In this document: positions 1 to 7,928 of the stretch, piece by piece | Numbering within the stretch: position 1 is the stretch's first letter | Layout of the letters: each line of letters starts with the position of its first letter | NCBI GenBank assembly: GCA_018985225.1 | Contig: JADGIF010000050.1 | Coordinates: 1-27,121 of the forward strand | Direction of reading: 5' to 3' | From: Amoeboradix gromovi | Taxonomy: Eukaryota; Sanchytriomycota; Sanchytriomycetes; Sanchytriales; Sanchytriaceae | Length of the DNA: 27,121 nucleotides | Notes under the pieces: generated by a model | Told to the model about the DNA's origin: nothing | Seen by the model: the letters and a program-made list of their open reading frames with translations, nothing else | Databases searched by the model: none | Made by a program: the position numbers and the translations under genes

Positions 1-188
1 TTAGACGGTACTCTTTTCTATTTCATTCTCACAGACACTACATTTCTTTGAAGTGTAATCTATGGACAGTCTCCCTGACTCTTGTCTTGCTGAACTGTTC
101 CAACAACTACATCTTCTTCAATGTCAGTGTCCGGCTTTTTCTTCTTTGATTTACTGGTGTATGAAAGCTTTTGCTTTCTCTTGGCCAT
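1..188 (-). pseudogene. Fanzor/TnpB-like nuclease, C-terminal zinc-ribbon remnant
   Basis: An ATG at 188 opens 42 codons rich in Lys/Arg (KRKQK and KSKKKK, like nuclear localisation signals) and ends at a TAG at 60-62. A -1/+1 shift then gives a stretch reading DYTSKKCSVC. This matches the E/D-Y-T-S-K-x-C-x-x-C motif that opens the zinc ribbon of TnpB/Fanzor nucleases. Aligning the last 25 bases with element A shows a 1-nt deletion. Corrected, the frame would run on into the second CxxC and the RD catalytic motif, which here fall outside the window. It is broken and cannot encode an intact protein. The alternative, a piggyBac-type cysteine domain, fits less well because of the TSK-C motif. 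Confidence 0.5.
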
Positions 189-492
189 AACTTTATTAGG
201 AAAGGTCTCTATTTATGTGCAAGATTAAATGAAAATATACCCTATTATGAATCAGTATTATGAATCAGAGGTCTATTTGAAATAAAGATTGGATGAAAGA
301 GTAAGAGAATAGCTTACAGAATATTTATTTTTGAAATTTCGATACAAAAAGTTATTTATTTTCCTTTTGTACTCGTCAACTCCTCAACTAGCTGAATCTC
401 CACTCGCCTCTTAAATCCATAAAGTAATAAAGCTGAAATAATGTTCCAAGTTGTTACAGAAAGTTAGTCCAGTTTTTATATTTGATGTCCCA
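1..492 (-). mobile_element. TIR element, copy 1 (cut by the window edge)
   Basis: Positions 261-492 align closely by eye with 13590-13815 of element A. The shared part includes the phrase ending TTGTTACAGAAAGTTAGT and the terminal repeat at 462-491 that closes with GATGTCCCA. Positions 8-30 align with 13511-13535. Between these blocks copy 1 keeps about 230 bp that element A has lost, so the two are different deletion derivatives of a longer parent. A 13-bp direct duplication (TATTATGAATCAG, twice) lies near 243-268. The other end is outside the window. The right terminus stops about 75 bp beyond the stop codon of the SCYL2-like gene. Confidence 0.7.
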
Positions 493-567
493 AGTGTAGT
501 GTTTTAGGATGTCTCACCGAAAGTTAAGAAGAGCAGAGAAATAAGGTGTCTAAGCAATACAATGAAT

Positions 568-2850
568 TTACTTAAATGGATCAAACGCCGAGTAGTCTGG
601 AGTTTTATTTTTGTCTTTAGTTTGAAATGCTCCAAAGGATTGCTCTTCTTGGAAGGGATTCTGAAATTCACCATAATCTATTTTTGGTATATTATCTATG
701 TCCGTGCTGCTAAAGTTGTTCCTTTGGGTTTGGTTTCTCGATAACAAAGCAGAATTGTTGTTGTTAGTGCTACCGTTAATACTAACAACATTTTGGAAAG
801 CGTTGGAAGTAAATTCATCTTTAGATCTACTGCTATTAACTCCACGGGTTACGCTAGCGCTGTCATTCCTAGAACCGCTAGAAGGGACTGGTAATATTGC
901 TGGTATTTTTACCGATGAAAACGACTGCTCTTCTTGAAATGGATTCAAGGGCTGAGTCGAGGGTTTAAATGCGCCAAATTCAGCCTCCTTTGCTTCCTTA
1001 CTAAATGAAGCACTTGAGAGGTTATATAGATCTGCGTTAGGTGTTGCAGTACTTGATGATACAGTACTGATAGAAACTTGATTCCCGTTTAATTTGCTGG
1101 AATTATTTAATGATGTTGACTTTATAGCGATTACCGAATTACTGAATGGTGTTTTTGCGTCTCTATTCTGATCAGAACCAGGAATATTAGTAGCAGAGAT
1201 ATTTACAATATTCGCTGTAGCGCTGGTCTTGCCAGGTGCAAGGTGCGGTAAATGTTTTATCTTTAGATCCTTTATTTTGCTGTTGCAAATATTAAAATAA
1301 TCAAAGCACGTATTCATATCAGTCTGGTTTGAACAGTAGTATATTTGCTTAATCATGTTTGACAGTATAATATTGATGAACCATTCGGGATTAATATGGT
1401 TCACCAGATCAAAAAACAAACGGCAAATGGAGACAGGAGAATCATTAATTGCACAAATCAAATTTATCATTTCCTGAATCAATAGCTCGTCAATTATGTG
1501 ATTGACTACTAGGAGTTGAATTAAATTTATGAATATATCACGGGAGTTAGAATTCAAATAAATACTCGCTCTTTTTAGAATTAATCGTTTTAAAACAGTA
1601 TAATCAATTAACTTTATTAAATTTACATCGCAGAGCAGAGTAAACACTTGCATATTAGTCCCGTCTTCATTCAAATCCAAGCAATTAAACAAGAGGGGAA
1701 TAATATTATTTTTATAGAAAAAGGGACGTGATTTATCAAAGGATTTAAAATGTTTGAGCAACTGTAATCTCGCATTTGGTGGGTATGCTGGGGTACAAAT
1801 ACTTTGAAAACTAAGCAAGTTTTGCTCTATATGGTTAGGATCACCATAGACTTCAATTATATGCATAACTACGGGTATTAAAAACGCACTCAACTGAGTC
1901 TCTTTTAGCTGCTGAATACAGATAGGAAAGCATTTATCGACTATCATATCCTGGGGGAATTGTTGGAGGATACTTGGATTTTGTAAAGCTTTGAAGAATT
2001 TCGCTTTTTCTAAAACGGTTATAGTATTTATGTTGTCAAATGTATTTAAGCATGAAAGTGCGACATTATCAGTGAATAGCCTATCTAAACAGCAATCTGA
2101 ATGCGACATTCGAACCATTGGGGATGAAGTCGTTTGTTGGACCAGATGGCTGATTGTGGAAGGCAAGGTGCTGTAAAAAGATGAAAGGTTAGATTGAAAA
2201 TGCTTATAAGTAAGTATGTTATCAACACAGTTTGTGGGCGGTTTATTATAAAGAAAAGCTAAAATCATACCAAAAGAGTAATCATCGTTGGCTGTCGTGA
2301 TTTGCTGATTTATTATAAATTCAGGAGCAGAATATTCAATATGCATGTTAGAGCTGATGTTGTACTCCTGAGTTTGAATTTGATCAGTAGAATACTGCAT
2401 AAAATTGGAATAGTAAAAACCAGCTAATTTCCATTCCATTGACGGTGTAATGTAAATATTGAATGGGTTGATACAGTTATGAATTAGCTTGGCATTATCA
2501 TGGAGGAACTGAATAGCGGTACTCAATTGTTTTAATCCATTCAGTTTCTCGATTTCAGTTAGTTTAGAAATGAACAATGGGGTCTTGATATATTCGCTTG
2601 TAAATCCAATAACCGTTGTAGGAGGTTGCTGTACGTGGAGGATGTTAGGATGCCTCAGCTTAAGCAGAATTCCAACTTCTTTTTTTAACAAGACATTGAG
2701 TGGGTCGTTATCTTGTTTTTGGGTATAGAATACGGTTAATTTCTGATTATTCTTGGTAGCAGTGCGAATTTGCCAGCACAGACCACCTTGCATCTCTGGG
2801 CCTTCAAAATTAAATGACTTGCTCAACGTAGTGCTCAACTCATTTCCCAT
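568..2850 (-). CDS. SCYL2: SCY1-like pseudokinase (SCYL2/CVAK104 type)
   Basis: Predicted 760-aa protein of the SCY1-like family, which acts in clathrin-dependent trafficking at the Golgi and endosomes. The N-terminal ~280 residues have a kinase fold. The catalytic loop reads HNCINPFN instead of HRDxKxxN and the DFG position reads AGF, so it is predicted to lack catalysis, as in the family. A helical, HEAT-like middle follows. The Ser/Asn-rich tail carries two copies of NPFQEEQSF, FGAF motifs and a final DPF; NPF motifs bind EH domains, and DPF/FxxF motifs bind AP2 or clathrin adaptors. I chose the ATG at 2850 (MGNELSTTL) because family similarity begins there; an in-frame ATG at 2922 would add 24 residues that resemble nothing. 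No intron is needed. Confidence 0.85.
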   Translation of the reverse strand: MGNELSTTLSKSFNFEGPEMQGGLCWQIRTATKNNQKLTVFYTQKQDNDPLNVLLKKEVGILLKLRHPNILHVQQPPTTVIGFTSEYIKTPLFISKLTEIEKLNGLKQLSTAIQFLHDNAKLIHNCINPFNIYITPSMEWKLAGFYYSNFMQYSTDQIQTQEYNISSNMHIEYSAPEFIINQQITTANDDYSFGMILAFLYNKPPTNCVDNILTYKHFQSNLSSFYSTLPSTISHLVQQTTSSPMVRMSHSDCCLDRLFTDNVALSCLNTFDNINTITVLEKAKFFKALQNPSILQQFPQDMIVDKCFPICIQQLKETQLSAFLIPVVMHIIEVYGDPNHIEQNLLSFQSICTPAYPPNARLQLLKHFKSFDKSRPFFYKNNIIPLLFNCLDLNEDGTNMQVFTLLCDVNLIKLIDYTVLKRLILKRASIYLNSNSRDIFINLIQLLVVNHIIDELLIQEMINLICAINDSPVSICRLFFDLVNHINPEWFINIILSNMIKQIYYCSNQTDMNTCFDYFNICNSKIKDLKIKHLPHLAPGKTSATANIVNISATNIPGSDQNRDAKTPFSNSVIAIKSTSLNNSSKLNGNQVSISTVSSSTATPNADLYNLSSASFSKEAKEAEFGAFKPSTQPLNPFQEEQSFSSVKIPAILPVPSSGSRNDSASVTRGVNSSRSKDEFTSNAFQNVVSINGSTNNNNSALLSRNQTQRNNFSSTDIDNIPKIDYGEFQNPFQEEQSFGAFQTKDKNKTPDYSAFDPFK

Positions 2851-3057
2851 GGATTCTATGAAACAGTGAAACAATGGGAAAATAATAATTTTCCTTTCTA
2901 ATTTAAGCATCAATGCTAGCAAACTAAGTGGCTATTTTATATACCGGACAGACAGAGAAAGACGAAAAAAGTAGATATGTGAATTATGTCAATCAGATGG
3001 TGCCCAAATCATATTTTGCAATTATATGAGACTGTTACACTAACTCTAGAATCATCG

Positions 3058-3600
3058 TTAACACCAGAAAATCCGGCAAAAATGATTAACCCGATCAAAG
3101 GTATAGTACCGATATTGCTGTCTGCGATAAGGGTGATCAAATAGTTCGTGAACTGGTATGCAACCACAATCTGTGATGTAAAAGCGGATAGACGAATCTA
3201 AACATTTTTGCAGCCAACTGTCTAGACTCATCTCTGTATTTGCACTAGAATCTGAAGCACTATCCGAACTGGGAGACTCTGCAGGTGGTGCAATCAATTC
3301 TGTACCAAACTCTAATGTACTATCTTGTGAATGAAATGGATTGTTGTTCATCAATCTTTTGGATTTGTATAAATTCAATTTACTTACTTGAATTTTTTCA
3401 AAACTTGAACTTCCAAATTGATCTGTTCTTCATAATCGATCCATTTTTTAGTTGGATAACGCGTCTTTAAGTAATCCATATAGTCCATTGCATCAACATC
3501 TATACATTTTACAATATATGACACAAGATCATCAATAGTGTGATTTCTAGAAGCTCTACCCATTGAATTTACAATTTTATCCAATCTATCTTTCAGAAGA
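3058..3600 (-). CDS. unassigned locus, two coding-like frames
   Basis: Two open stretches lie head to tail on the minus strand. The first (about 3600-3384) contains MGRASRNHTIDDLVSYIV and ends KKFK-stop. The second (about 3358-3058) begins MNNNPFHSQ, has a Ser/Asp-rich segment and then DSWLQKC, and ends CRIFWC. The first frame ends in CAAGTAAGT, so a 32-nt intron (3356-3387, GTAAGT...AAAAG) would join them in phase. It lacks the CTAAY branch site seen in the two certain introns of this window. Alternatively these are two decayed fragments. The MxxNPFHS start and the W-L-Q-[KR]-C motif recur at the start of the transposase at 19517. Function unknown. Confidence 0.35.
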
Positions 3601-3615
3601 GTTTATCATAGAATT

Positions 3616-3828
3616 TCAAGAATATTGCTTATATTCCTTTAAATTGAACAATTCTAATGGATCTTTAACTGGTACATTATCTGTATCTAAAAATAAGATA
3701 TCTGTGAATTGACCAGCTAATAAAGCAGCTGATTTCAACTGATAATTGCGTTCATTTTCTATGAATTGAATTGGTTGAGATATAACAAGTAATAGAATAA
3801 TATCAATAAATAAGTAAAAATATTCAAT
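3616..3828 (-). pseudogene. Mnn-type alpha-mannosyltransferase fragment
   Basis: About 70 open codons directly follow, in the same frame, the TAA that ends the 602-aa ORF. The last ~45 residues include SAALLAGQFTDILFLDTDN and then VPVKDPLELF. This matches the donor-binding core (DxD, here DTD) of fungal Mnn1/Mnn2-type mannosyltransferases, which elongate N- and O-glycans in the Golgi. The frame stops at TGA 3616-3618, just where the family continues toward a G-x-x-F-W-x-D motif, and I found no continuation. The upstream part of such an enzyme is not visible either. It is probably a relic, or an internal exon of a gene I cannot reconstruct. Confidence 0.45.
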
Positions 3829-5637
3829 TTATTGTAATACTTTTCTTGTGAATGGATCAGGACTTAATAGAATAGAGGACTTTACTGCATCTGATATTTC
3901 CATTTTTAATCTTTTGCAAAGTCCAACAATGCAGACTCTCTGAATTGATTTTTCATGTTGATGATTTTTTAGACCTTGTTCAAGGCAAAATTCGTATTTC
4001 TCGTGAATTCGTTTTCGTTCTGGTTCATTATTAATCACTTTAGCATCCAAAATACAGCACAATGTAGGAATATGCTCTGGGTACTGCTTCCAAATATCAT
4101 CAAGTACACTCGCATCATAATCATCAATCTCAAGCAACAACCAATTTAAACAAAAATCACTATACATGTCCCTAACCAAAGATGCTTTTTTAATTAATTC
4201 CAAATATTCATGTTGTTTGTTAATACTGGCTCGTCTTACAAGTTCTTCTGGAAATGTTCCTCCACTAGTAAAAATGCTTTGAATAGAGTCGTTTAAAAAT
4301 ACACCAAGTCGTTTGTTGTGGAATTCTTGTAATACAGTGTCAGTAATATTGGATTGAATGCCTATTAATTCTTTAGATTTGTTAAACTCCAATTTATATT
4401 GCCAGAATGTTTCTTGTAGTAATTTATTGTAATGATTATCATTAGGACGCACAAAATGGATCTTGTCTAAATATCTTTTATAACGAATAAGTGGTCTATC
4501 AGAGTCAAGAGTCTTTTTAATTACTTGTACATCTAATATTCTTAAAAATAACTCAATCACATGATCCAAAATTTCAAATCCAACTGGAATGCCACGTGAT
4601 AATCTCAATTGACAATCTCTGATTAATTTGTCCATTAAATTGTAATAGGCAGCATGATTGTCTTTATTTGCTCGTGCTTCAGACTGTCCAACAAGTGCCC
4701 ATGGAATTGAATGTGTAGTAAATGTATAGTAAAAATTCAAAACATCCTGAAATTCTGAAATGTGATCAGAGACGTTACTGCTGAATAAGAAATCCAAATT
4801 TGAAGAAGTAGTGTTTTTCATGTGATATCTTGGAATAGGTTCGTAATACACATCTGAATGATCCAACAAGTCATCAATAATCTGTTTATATTTACTATAC
4901 AGCCAAGGTCTTAATTCAAATATACCCTTAACCAATTCAGAATGGTCAGATACTTTTAAGAAATGAATGTATTTGTCTAGCCTAGTGGATTGCAAATCTA
5001 TTAATTCTAGAGACTCTGTTACGACACTATCAAAAATGTCACGATGATAATGTGGTTGTAATTTCTCTTTCTTGTACGGGAATGAATCCATAAAATATTT
5101 GCGATCTTTGACCATCTGATCTTTAATACTATCTCTATTTGAGTCAATGTACAAGTTATCAGCTGGAGAAAAGGGTAATTCGTGATATGGTAAATCTAAT
5201 AGGTCTATCCAAGTGTAATCCTTGAAAGTGCTTTTCTTTAATTTAGTCCATTTAGACTCAATTAAATTATTAGCCTTGGTTTCCTCTGTACGATCAATAC
5301 CAGAATCAGTGCTTTTCATCACTGTCCTTGTAACATCAAAATCATCAGAGATTTTTCGAGTTTTAAAAGAAGTGGAATCTGTAAAACTTGACACAATAGA
5401 TAAATATTTAGAATATTCAGGGTATGAATCTACCTTATTCAAAAACAATGGGAAATCCTTTAATGGTGGAATAATAAAATCATTGGAATATGCCAATTTT
5501 GGCAATTTTAAACCATTTGGATTTTCAAATTTCAAAATACCTATTTCATTTGTTTGTAAACCTGGAAAAACATCTGCTATGTTGTTTATGGTAATATTTT
5601 CCTTAACAGGATGATTTAAATATTTAACAGAAGTCAT
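3829..5637 (-). CDS. conserved-looking protein of unknown function, 602 aa
   Basis: A single uninterrupted ORF from ATG 5635-5637 to TAA 3829-3831. I do not recognise the family. The protein is hydrophilic and largely helical by composition, without signal peptide, transmembrane segment or low-complexity run. An acidic, aromatic region lies around residues 135-190 (DYTWIDLLDLPYHELPF), followed by helical segments with many Tyr, Leu and His to the C-terminus. Codon use and AT content look like the neighbouring housekeeping genes. The ATG overlaps the TGA of a short coding-like stretch upstream (ATGA). It lies next to an IS607 insertion, but nothing indicates that it belongs to it. Confidence 0.7.
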   Translation of the reverse strand: MTSVKYLNHPVKENITINNIADVFPGLQTNEIGILKFENPNGLKLPKLAYSNDFIIPPLKDFPLFLNKVDSYPEYSKYLSIVSSFTDSTSFKTRKISDDFDVTRTVMKSTDSGIDRTEETKANNLIESKWTKLKKSTFKDYTWIDLLDLPYHELPFSPADNLYIDSNRDSIKDQMVKDRKYFMDSFPYKKEKLQPHYHRDIFDSVVTESLELIDLQSTRLDKYIHFLKVSDHSELVKGIFELRPWLYSKYKQIIDDLLDHSDVYYEPIPRYHMKNTTSSNLDFLFSSNVSDHISEFQDVLNFYYTFTTHSIPWALVGQSEARANKDNHAAYYNLMDKLIRDCQLRLSRGIPVGFEILDHVIELFLRILDVQVIKKTLDSDRPLIRYKRYLDKIHFVRPNDNHYNKLLQETFWQYKLEFNKSKELIGIQSNITDTVLQEFHNKRLGVFLNDSIQSIFTSGGTFPEELVRRASINKQHEYLELIKKASLVRDMYSDFCLNWLLLEIDDYDASVLDDIWKQYPEHIPTLCCILDAKVINNEPERKRIHEKYEFCLEQGLKNHQHEKSIQRVCIVGLCKRLKMEISDAVKSSILLSPDPFTRKVLQ

Positions 5638-5815
5638 TTGTCGGTAACTGAAATCTGTGTTTTACGCTGTTCCCCATCACTTTGCTTAGATGAATATAAA
5701 AATCATACTCTTTCTTTGCTAGTAGTAGCTTGTCTCGTAGAACCTGGAACAAAAGTATTTTTAGGACTGTCTTGTCTCATAGGGTCATAAGGTTTAATTC
5801 TTCTTACAGTATACC
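5634..5815 (-). other. coding-like short stretch upstream of the 602-aa ORF
   Basis: On the minus strand, an open run reads RRIKPYDPMRQDSPKNTFVP, continues about 13 residues and hits TGA in GTATGA. A second frame then reads SSKQSDGEQRKTQISVTDK and stops at a TGA overlapping the ATG of the 602-aa ORF. Both look like coding sequence in composition. A 24-nt intron (GTATGATTTT...ATCTAAG) would fuse them in frame, but its CTAA lies against the acceptor, unlike the certain introns. It could be the end of a gene whose start was lost near the IS607 insertion. Confidence 0.25.
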
Positions 5816-5952
5816 GTCAGCGCTTAAATCAACTTTATACGACTATGCGAAAAATGACTTTAAAAAATAAAGGTATTTTTAAATTTCAACTTCAAGATTA
5901 AGTTCCAAACAACTTAAAGTTAACTAAATACTTTACAATTAATAACTGGTAT

Positions 5953-6546
5953 ATGAATCATGAAAGATATGTTAGATGTACGACTATCAGGAAAGAATTT
6001 GACGTCAGCTACAAACAGCTCCTTGAGTGGTCAACTCTCTATTCCATCAGACACGTTAAGACTCCAGGAGGAAAAAGAATGTACCACTATGGAGACATTT
6101 ATACCTTGTTTCATAAAAAACCCGAGCAAGTCCAGAAAAAGAAAATCATCTACTGTAGCGTTTCCAGCTCCCATCAAAAAGAAGATCTCGGGCGCCAAAT
6201 TGCATTCATGGAATCCAAGTACCCAGGCATTATGGTCATCCAAGATGTTGGGTCAGGCATCAACTTTAAACCACCAGGGTTGTCTAGATTACTTAAAGAT
6301 GTCTTGGATTCTAAAGTTGAGACAATCATTGTGTCCGACAGAGATAGATTGTGTAGATTCGGATTTGAGCTTGTTGAAAGGCTTTGTGACCAGAGAGGCA
6401 CAAAAATCTTGGTACGCTACCATGACAAGGGAGAAAGATCTGATCAACTTGAACTATCCGAAGGCCTTTTGGCAGTCTGCAACTTTTTGGCGCAAAAAGA
6501 AATGGTCAAAAAGCAGCTAGAAATAAAAAAGCAGCCAAGTATCTAA
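5953..6546 (+). CDS. tnpA: IS607-family serine recombinase TnpA (eukaryotic)
   Basis: A 197-aa protein with IS607 transposase architecture. A MerR-like winged-helix domain (residues ~1-55, TIRKEFDVSYKQLLEWS, then KTPGGKRMYHYGDI) precedes a small serine-recombinase domain from ~residue 65. YCSVSSSHQKEDLGRQI matches the nucleophile motif (family YxRVSSxxQKxDLxRQ), and SDRDRLCRFGFELVERL matches the DRLxRFG signature. The conserved Arg two residues before the first Ser of the motif (the usual YARVS Arg) is Ser here, which may cripple it. Length and domain order are those of intact IS607 TnpA. The stretch looks less AT-rich than its surroundings. Its 3' end overlaps, in another frame, the start of a Fanzor/TnpB remnant, the usual IS607 gene order. 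Confidence 0.85.
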   Translation: MNHERYVRCTTIRKEFDVSYKQLLEWSTLYSIRHVKTPGGKRMYHYGDIYTLFHKKPEQVQKKKIIYCSVSSSHQKEDLGRQIAFMESKYPGIMVIQDVGSGINFKPPGLSRLLKDVLDSKVETIIVSDRDRLCRFGFELVERLCDQRGTKILVRYHDKGERSDQLELSEGLLAVCNFLAQKEMVKKQLEIKKQPSI

Positions 6547-6731
6547 AGTGCAGACTATGTCCTTTGACGCCTAGCCAGGATCAGAGAAAAGTATTTAAAG
6601 AATGGTTTGGTGCTTACCGGTTTGTGTACAATATCTGTGTAAAGTATGATAAATTCTTTATGAATGTCAAGGAAAAAAGAGTATTCATACTCAACCAAGG
6701 AAGTCTACTTGGTTCCATCCAGTATCTGTGA
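6546..6731 (+). pseudogene. Fanzor1 (eukaryotic TnpB) N-terminal fragment
   Basis: A frame open from 6453, recognisable from 6546, reads KCRLCPLTPSQDQRKVFKEW and then FGAYRFVYNICV. This is the classic TnpB/Fanzor N-terminus (YPTxxQxxxLxxWxGAxRFVYN). Fanzors are RNA-guided DNA nucleases; Fanzor1 proteins travel with IS607 recombinases. The frame ends at TGA 6729-6731. CTGTGAGTAG at the end contains a consensus splice donor, so an intron is conceivable, but no later exon with the RuvC motifs or zinc ribbon is seen before the gene at 7235. No in-frame ATG lies between the upstream stop (6450) and the motif. It is probably a truncated copy. Confidence 0.75.
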
Positions 6732-6892
6732 GTAGTTGCATACATAAAGTACCACCATGTTATAATTACCACATGTGATCAACAAGTACTAAAGAAGTAT
6801 TATTTGAACAAGTAGATTTGCGAAAATGTTAAATAAATTCATTATTTTCAATGATCTCTTTTTGAGCCATTTAATTTATGACTTGAAATGTG
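6732..6892. other. non-coding AT-rich gap after the Fanzor fragment
   Basis: No convincing ORF on either strand. A short frame continuing past the TGA (VVAYIKYHHVIITTCDQQ) stays open for about 32 codons to a TAG near 6829. It would be readable only if the TGA were bypassed or spliced. The right end of the IS607-like element presumably lies here, but I could not mark it. Confidence 0.3.
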
Positions 6893-7233
6893 TCTAGTTA
6901 TTGTAGCGTATTCCATTAAAGAACTTTAACATGCTATATCTCGGTGAATAATGATGCTACAGCTTAGCGACTATCATTTTTGAACTCTTTACAAAATTCT
7001 AATTTAGAAAAATGAAAAAATTAAAATTTGTAAGTTTGACTTATATCTGGTAATTGTAGTGTGTGTCCCATTTGTAAAAAGGAAGGATATCGAGTATTTA
7101 AGCTATTGGAAAATTCATGCAACTATATAAAAATGCATGCAAACTAGCGATATATAATTTACTCAAGAAAACAATCGAGCTGCTACTTTTTGATTTTTTT
7201 TAAAACGCTTGTCTAGTTTTTGTAGTGTACCCC
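6893..7233 (+). repeat. three diverged ~160-bp tandem repeats with terminal-repeat motif
   Basis: Three same-orientation motifs lie about 157 and 161 bp apart: GTCTAGTTATTGTAGCGTAT (6894), ATCTGGTAATTGTAGTGTGT (7050) and GTCTAGTTTTTGTAGTGTAC (7211). Each is followed by a C-rich CCCAT or CCCTA end. They resemble the GTCTAGTTTTTATATTTGAT...CCCA terminus of the TIR elements elsewhere in the window. The units between them share phrases such as ATATCTC and GCTTAGCGACTATC with the repeats near 18600. They are probably subterminal repeats of an old element, at the same spacing as at 18516/18672. Confidence 0.5.
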
Positions 7234-7234
7234 T

Positions 7235-7882
7235 ATGCTAGAGTTTATAATGGGTATGTTCGCAATGATGGCACTTATTATATTTGTCCTATATACACTT
7301 CTGTTCATATACGGGAGCAAGACACCACTGCGTCGAGTTAAACAGGGTTCTATTCATGACAATATAATATTGAATGATACAATTCACAAAACTCTGCATG
7401 GCGCACTAAACGTATTATTAACCAATATAGCAAAGCAGTATCTAGATAAAATACATCTTGATATACCGTTTATCAAAGAATTTAACATGATTATAGACTG
7501 GGACGGGTTTATTGAATGCACAAATATGACAACTAACAGTGATTTTAGTATTTTCACTCTGGTAGTGCACCCACCACTTCTAATACAAGTTCAAGGAAAT
7601 TTATTTTACAACAGCATGTATTTGCCATTTGTAGTTGATATTGAACCTATGTGCACTCTAGATGTAGGCTTGGATGTAGATACGACAGTGAACCCTGATG
7701 GTAGCACTCATTCCAGAATGTCAATCCAGTTAATCGAGTATCAATTGGATTTATCGATATCTAGCAGTATAGGTGGTATCATCAAGCTTAAAAATGTGGA
7801 CAAACTTCACAAGCTAATGGAGTATTTAATAAGAGATAACATGGACAAGTATAAAAGAAACTCCATTAAAATAAACATATAG
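7235..7882 (+). CDS. small N-terminally anchored membrane protein, possibly SMP-domain (Mmm1-like)
   Basis: 215 aa. Residues ~5-28 form a hydrophobic N-terminal anchor (FAMMALIIFVLYTLLFIYG). The rest alternates beta-like stretches and ends SSSIGGIIKLKNVDKLHKLM. That ending recalls the last helix region of SMP lipid-transfer domains such as Mmm1 (SLxGxxxKLxDVPKLxxLxE). The order anchor, then beta sandwich, fits an ER tether that moves lipids to mitochondria, and Mdm35 (also in mitochondrial lipid transfer) is encoded in this window. The similarity is weak and the protein is shorter than typical Mmm1. The ATG at 7235 abuts a repeat end; ATG 7250 is an alternative start. Confidence 0.45.
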   Translation: MLEFIMGMFAMMALIIFVLYTLLFIYGSKTPLRRVKQGSIHDNIILNDTIHKTLHGALNVLLTNIAKQYLDKIHLDIPFIKEFNMIIDWDGFIECTNMTTNSDFSIFTLVVHPPLLIQVQGNLFYNSMYLPFVVDIEPMCTLDVGLDVDTTVNPDGSTHSRMSIQLIEYQLDLSISSSIGGIIKLKNVDKLHKLMEYLIRDNMDKYKRNSIKINI

Positions 7883-7928
7883 TTTTTAGAGCTCATAAAG
7901 TAATCTTGCCTTTTCAATTCACTACGGC

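Noticed and set aside
3356-3387. Certain 32-nt intron
   Set aside because: The donor is good and the phase works, but there is no CTAAY site and no homology across the join, so it is kept only as a possibility.
5222-5614. Plus-strand 130-aa ORF
   Set aside because: Antisense shadow of the 602-aa gene with no independent support.
5960-6520. 186-aa ORF overlapping TnpA
   Set aside because: Shadow frame of the recombinase; its text is Ser/Lys-rich with no motif, while the TnpA frame has full family signatures.
6893-7233. CRISPR-like array
   Set aside because: Repeats are ~157-161 bp apart, few, diverged and eukaryotic; they match transposon termini instead.
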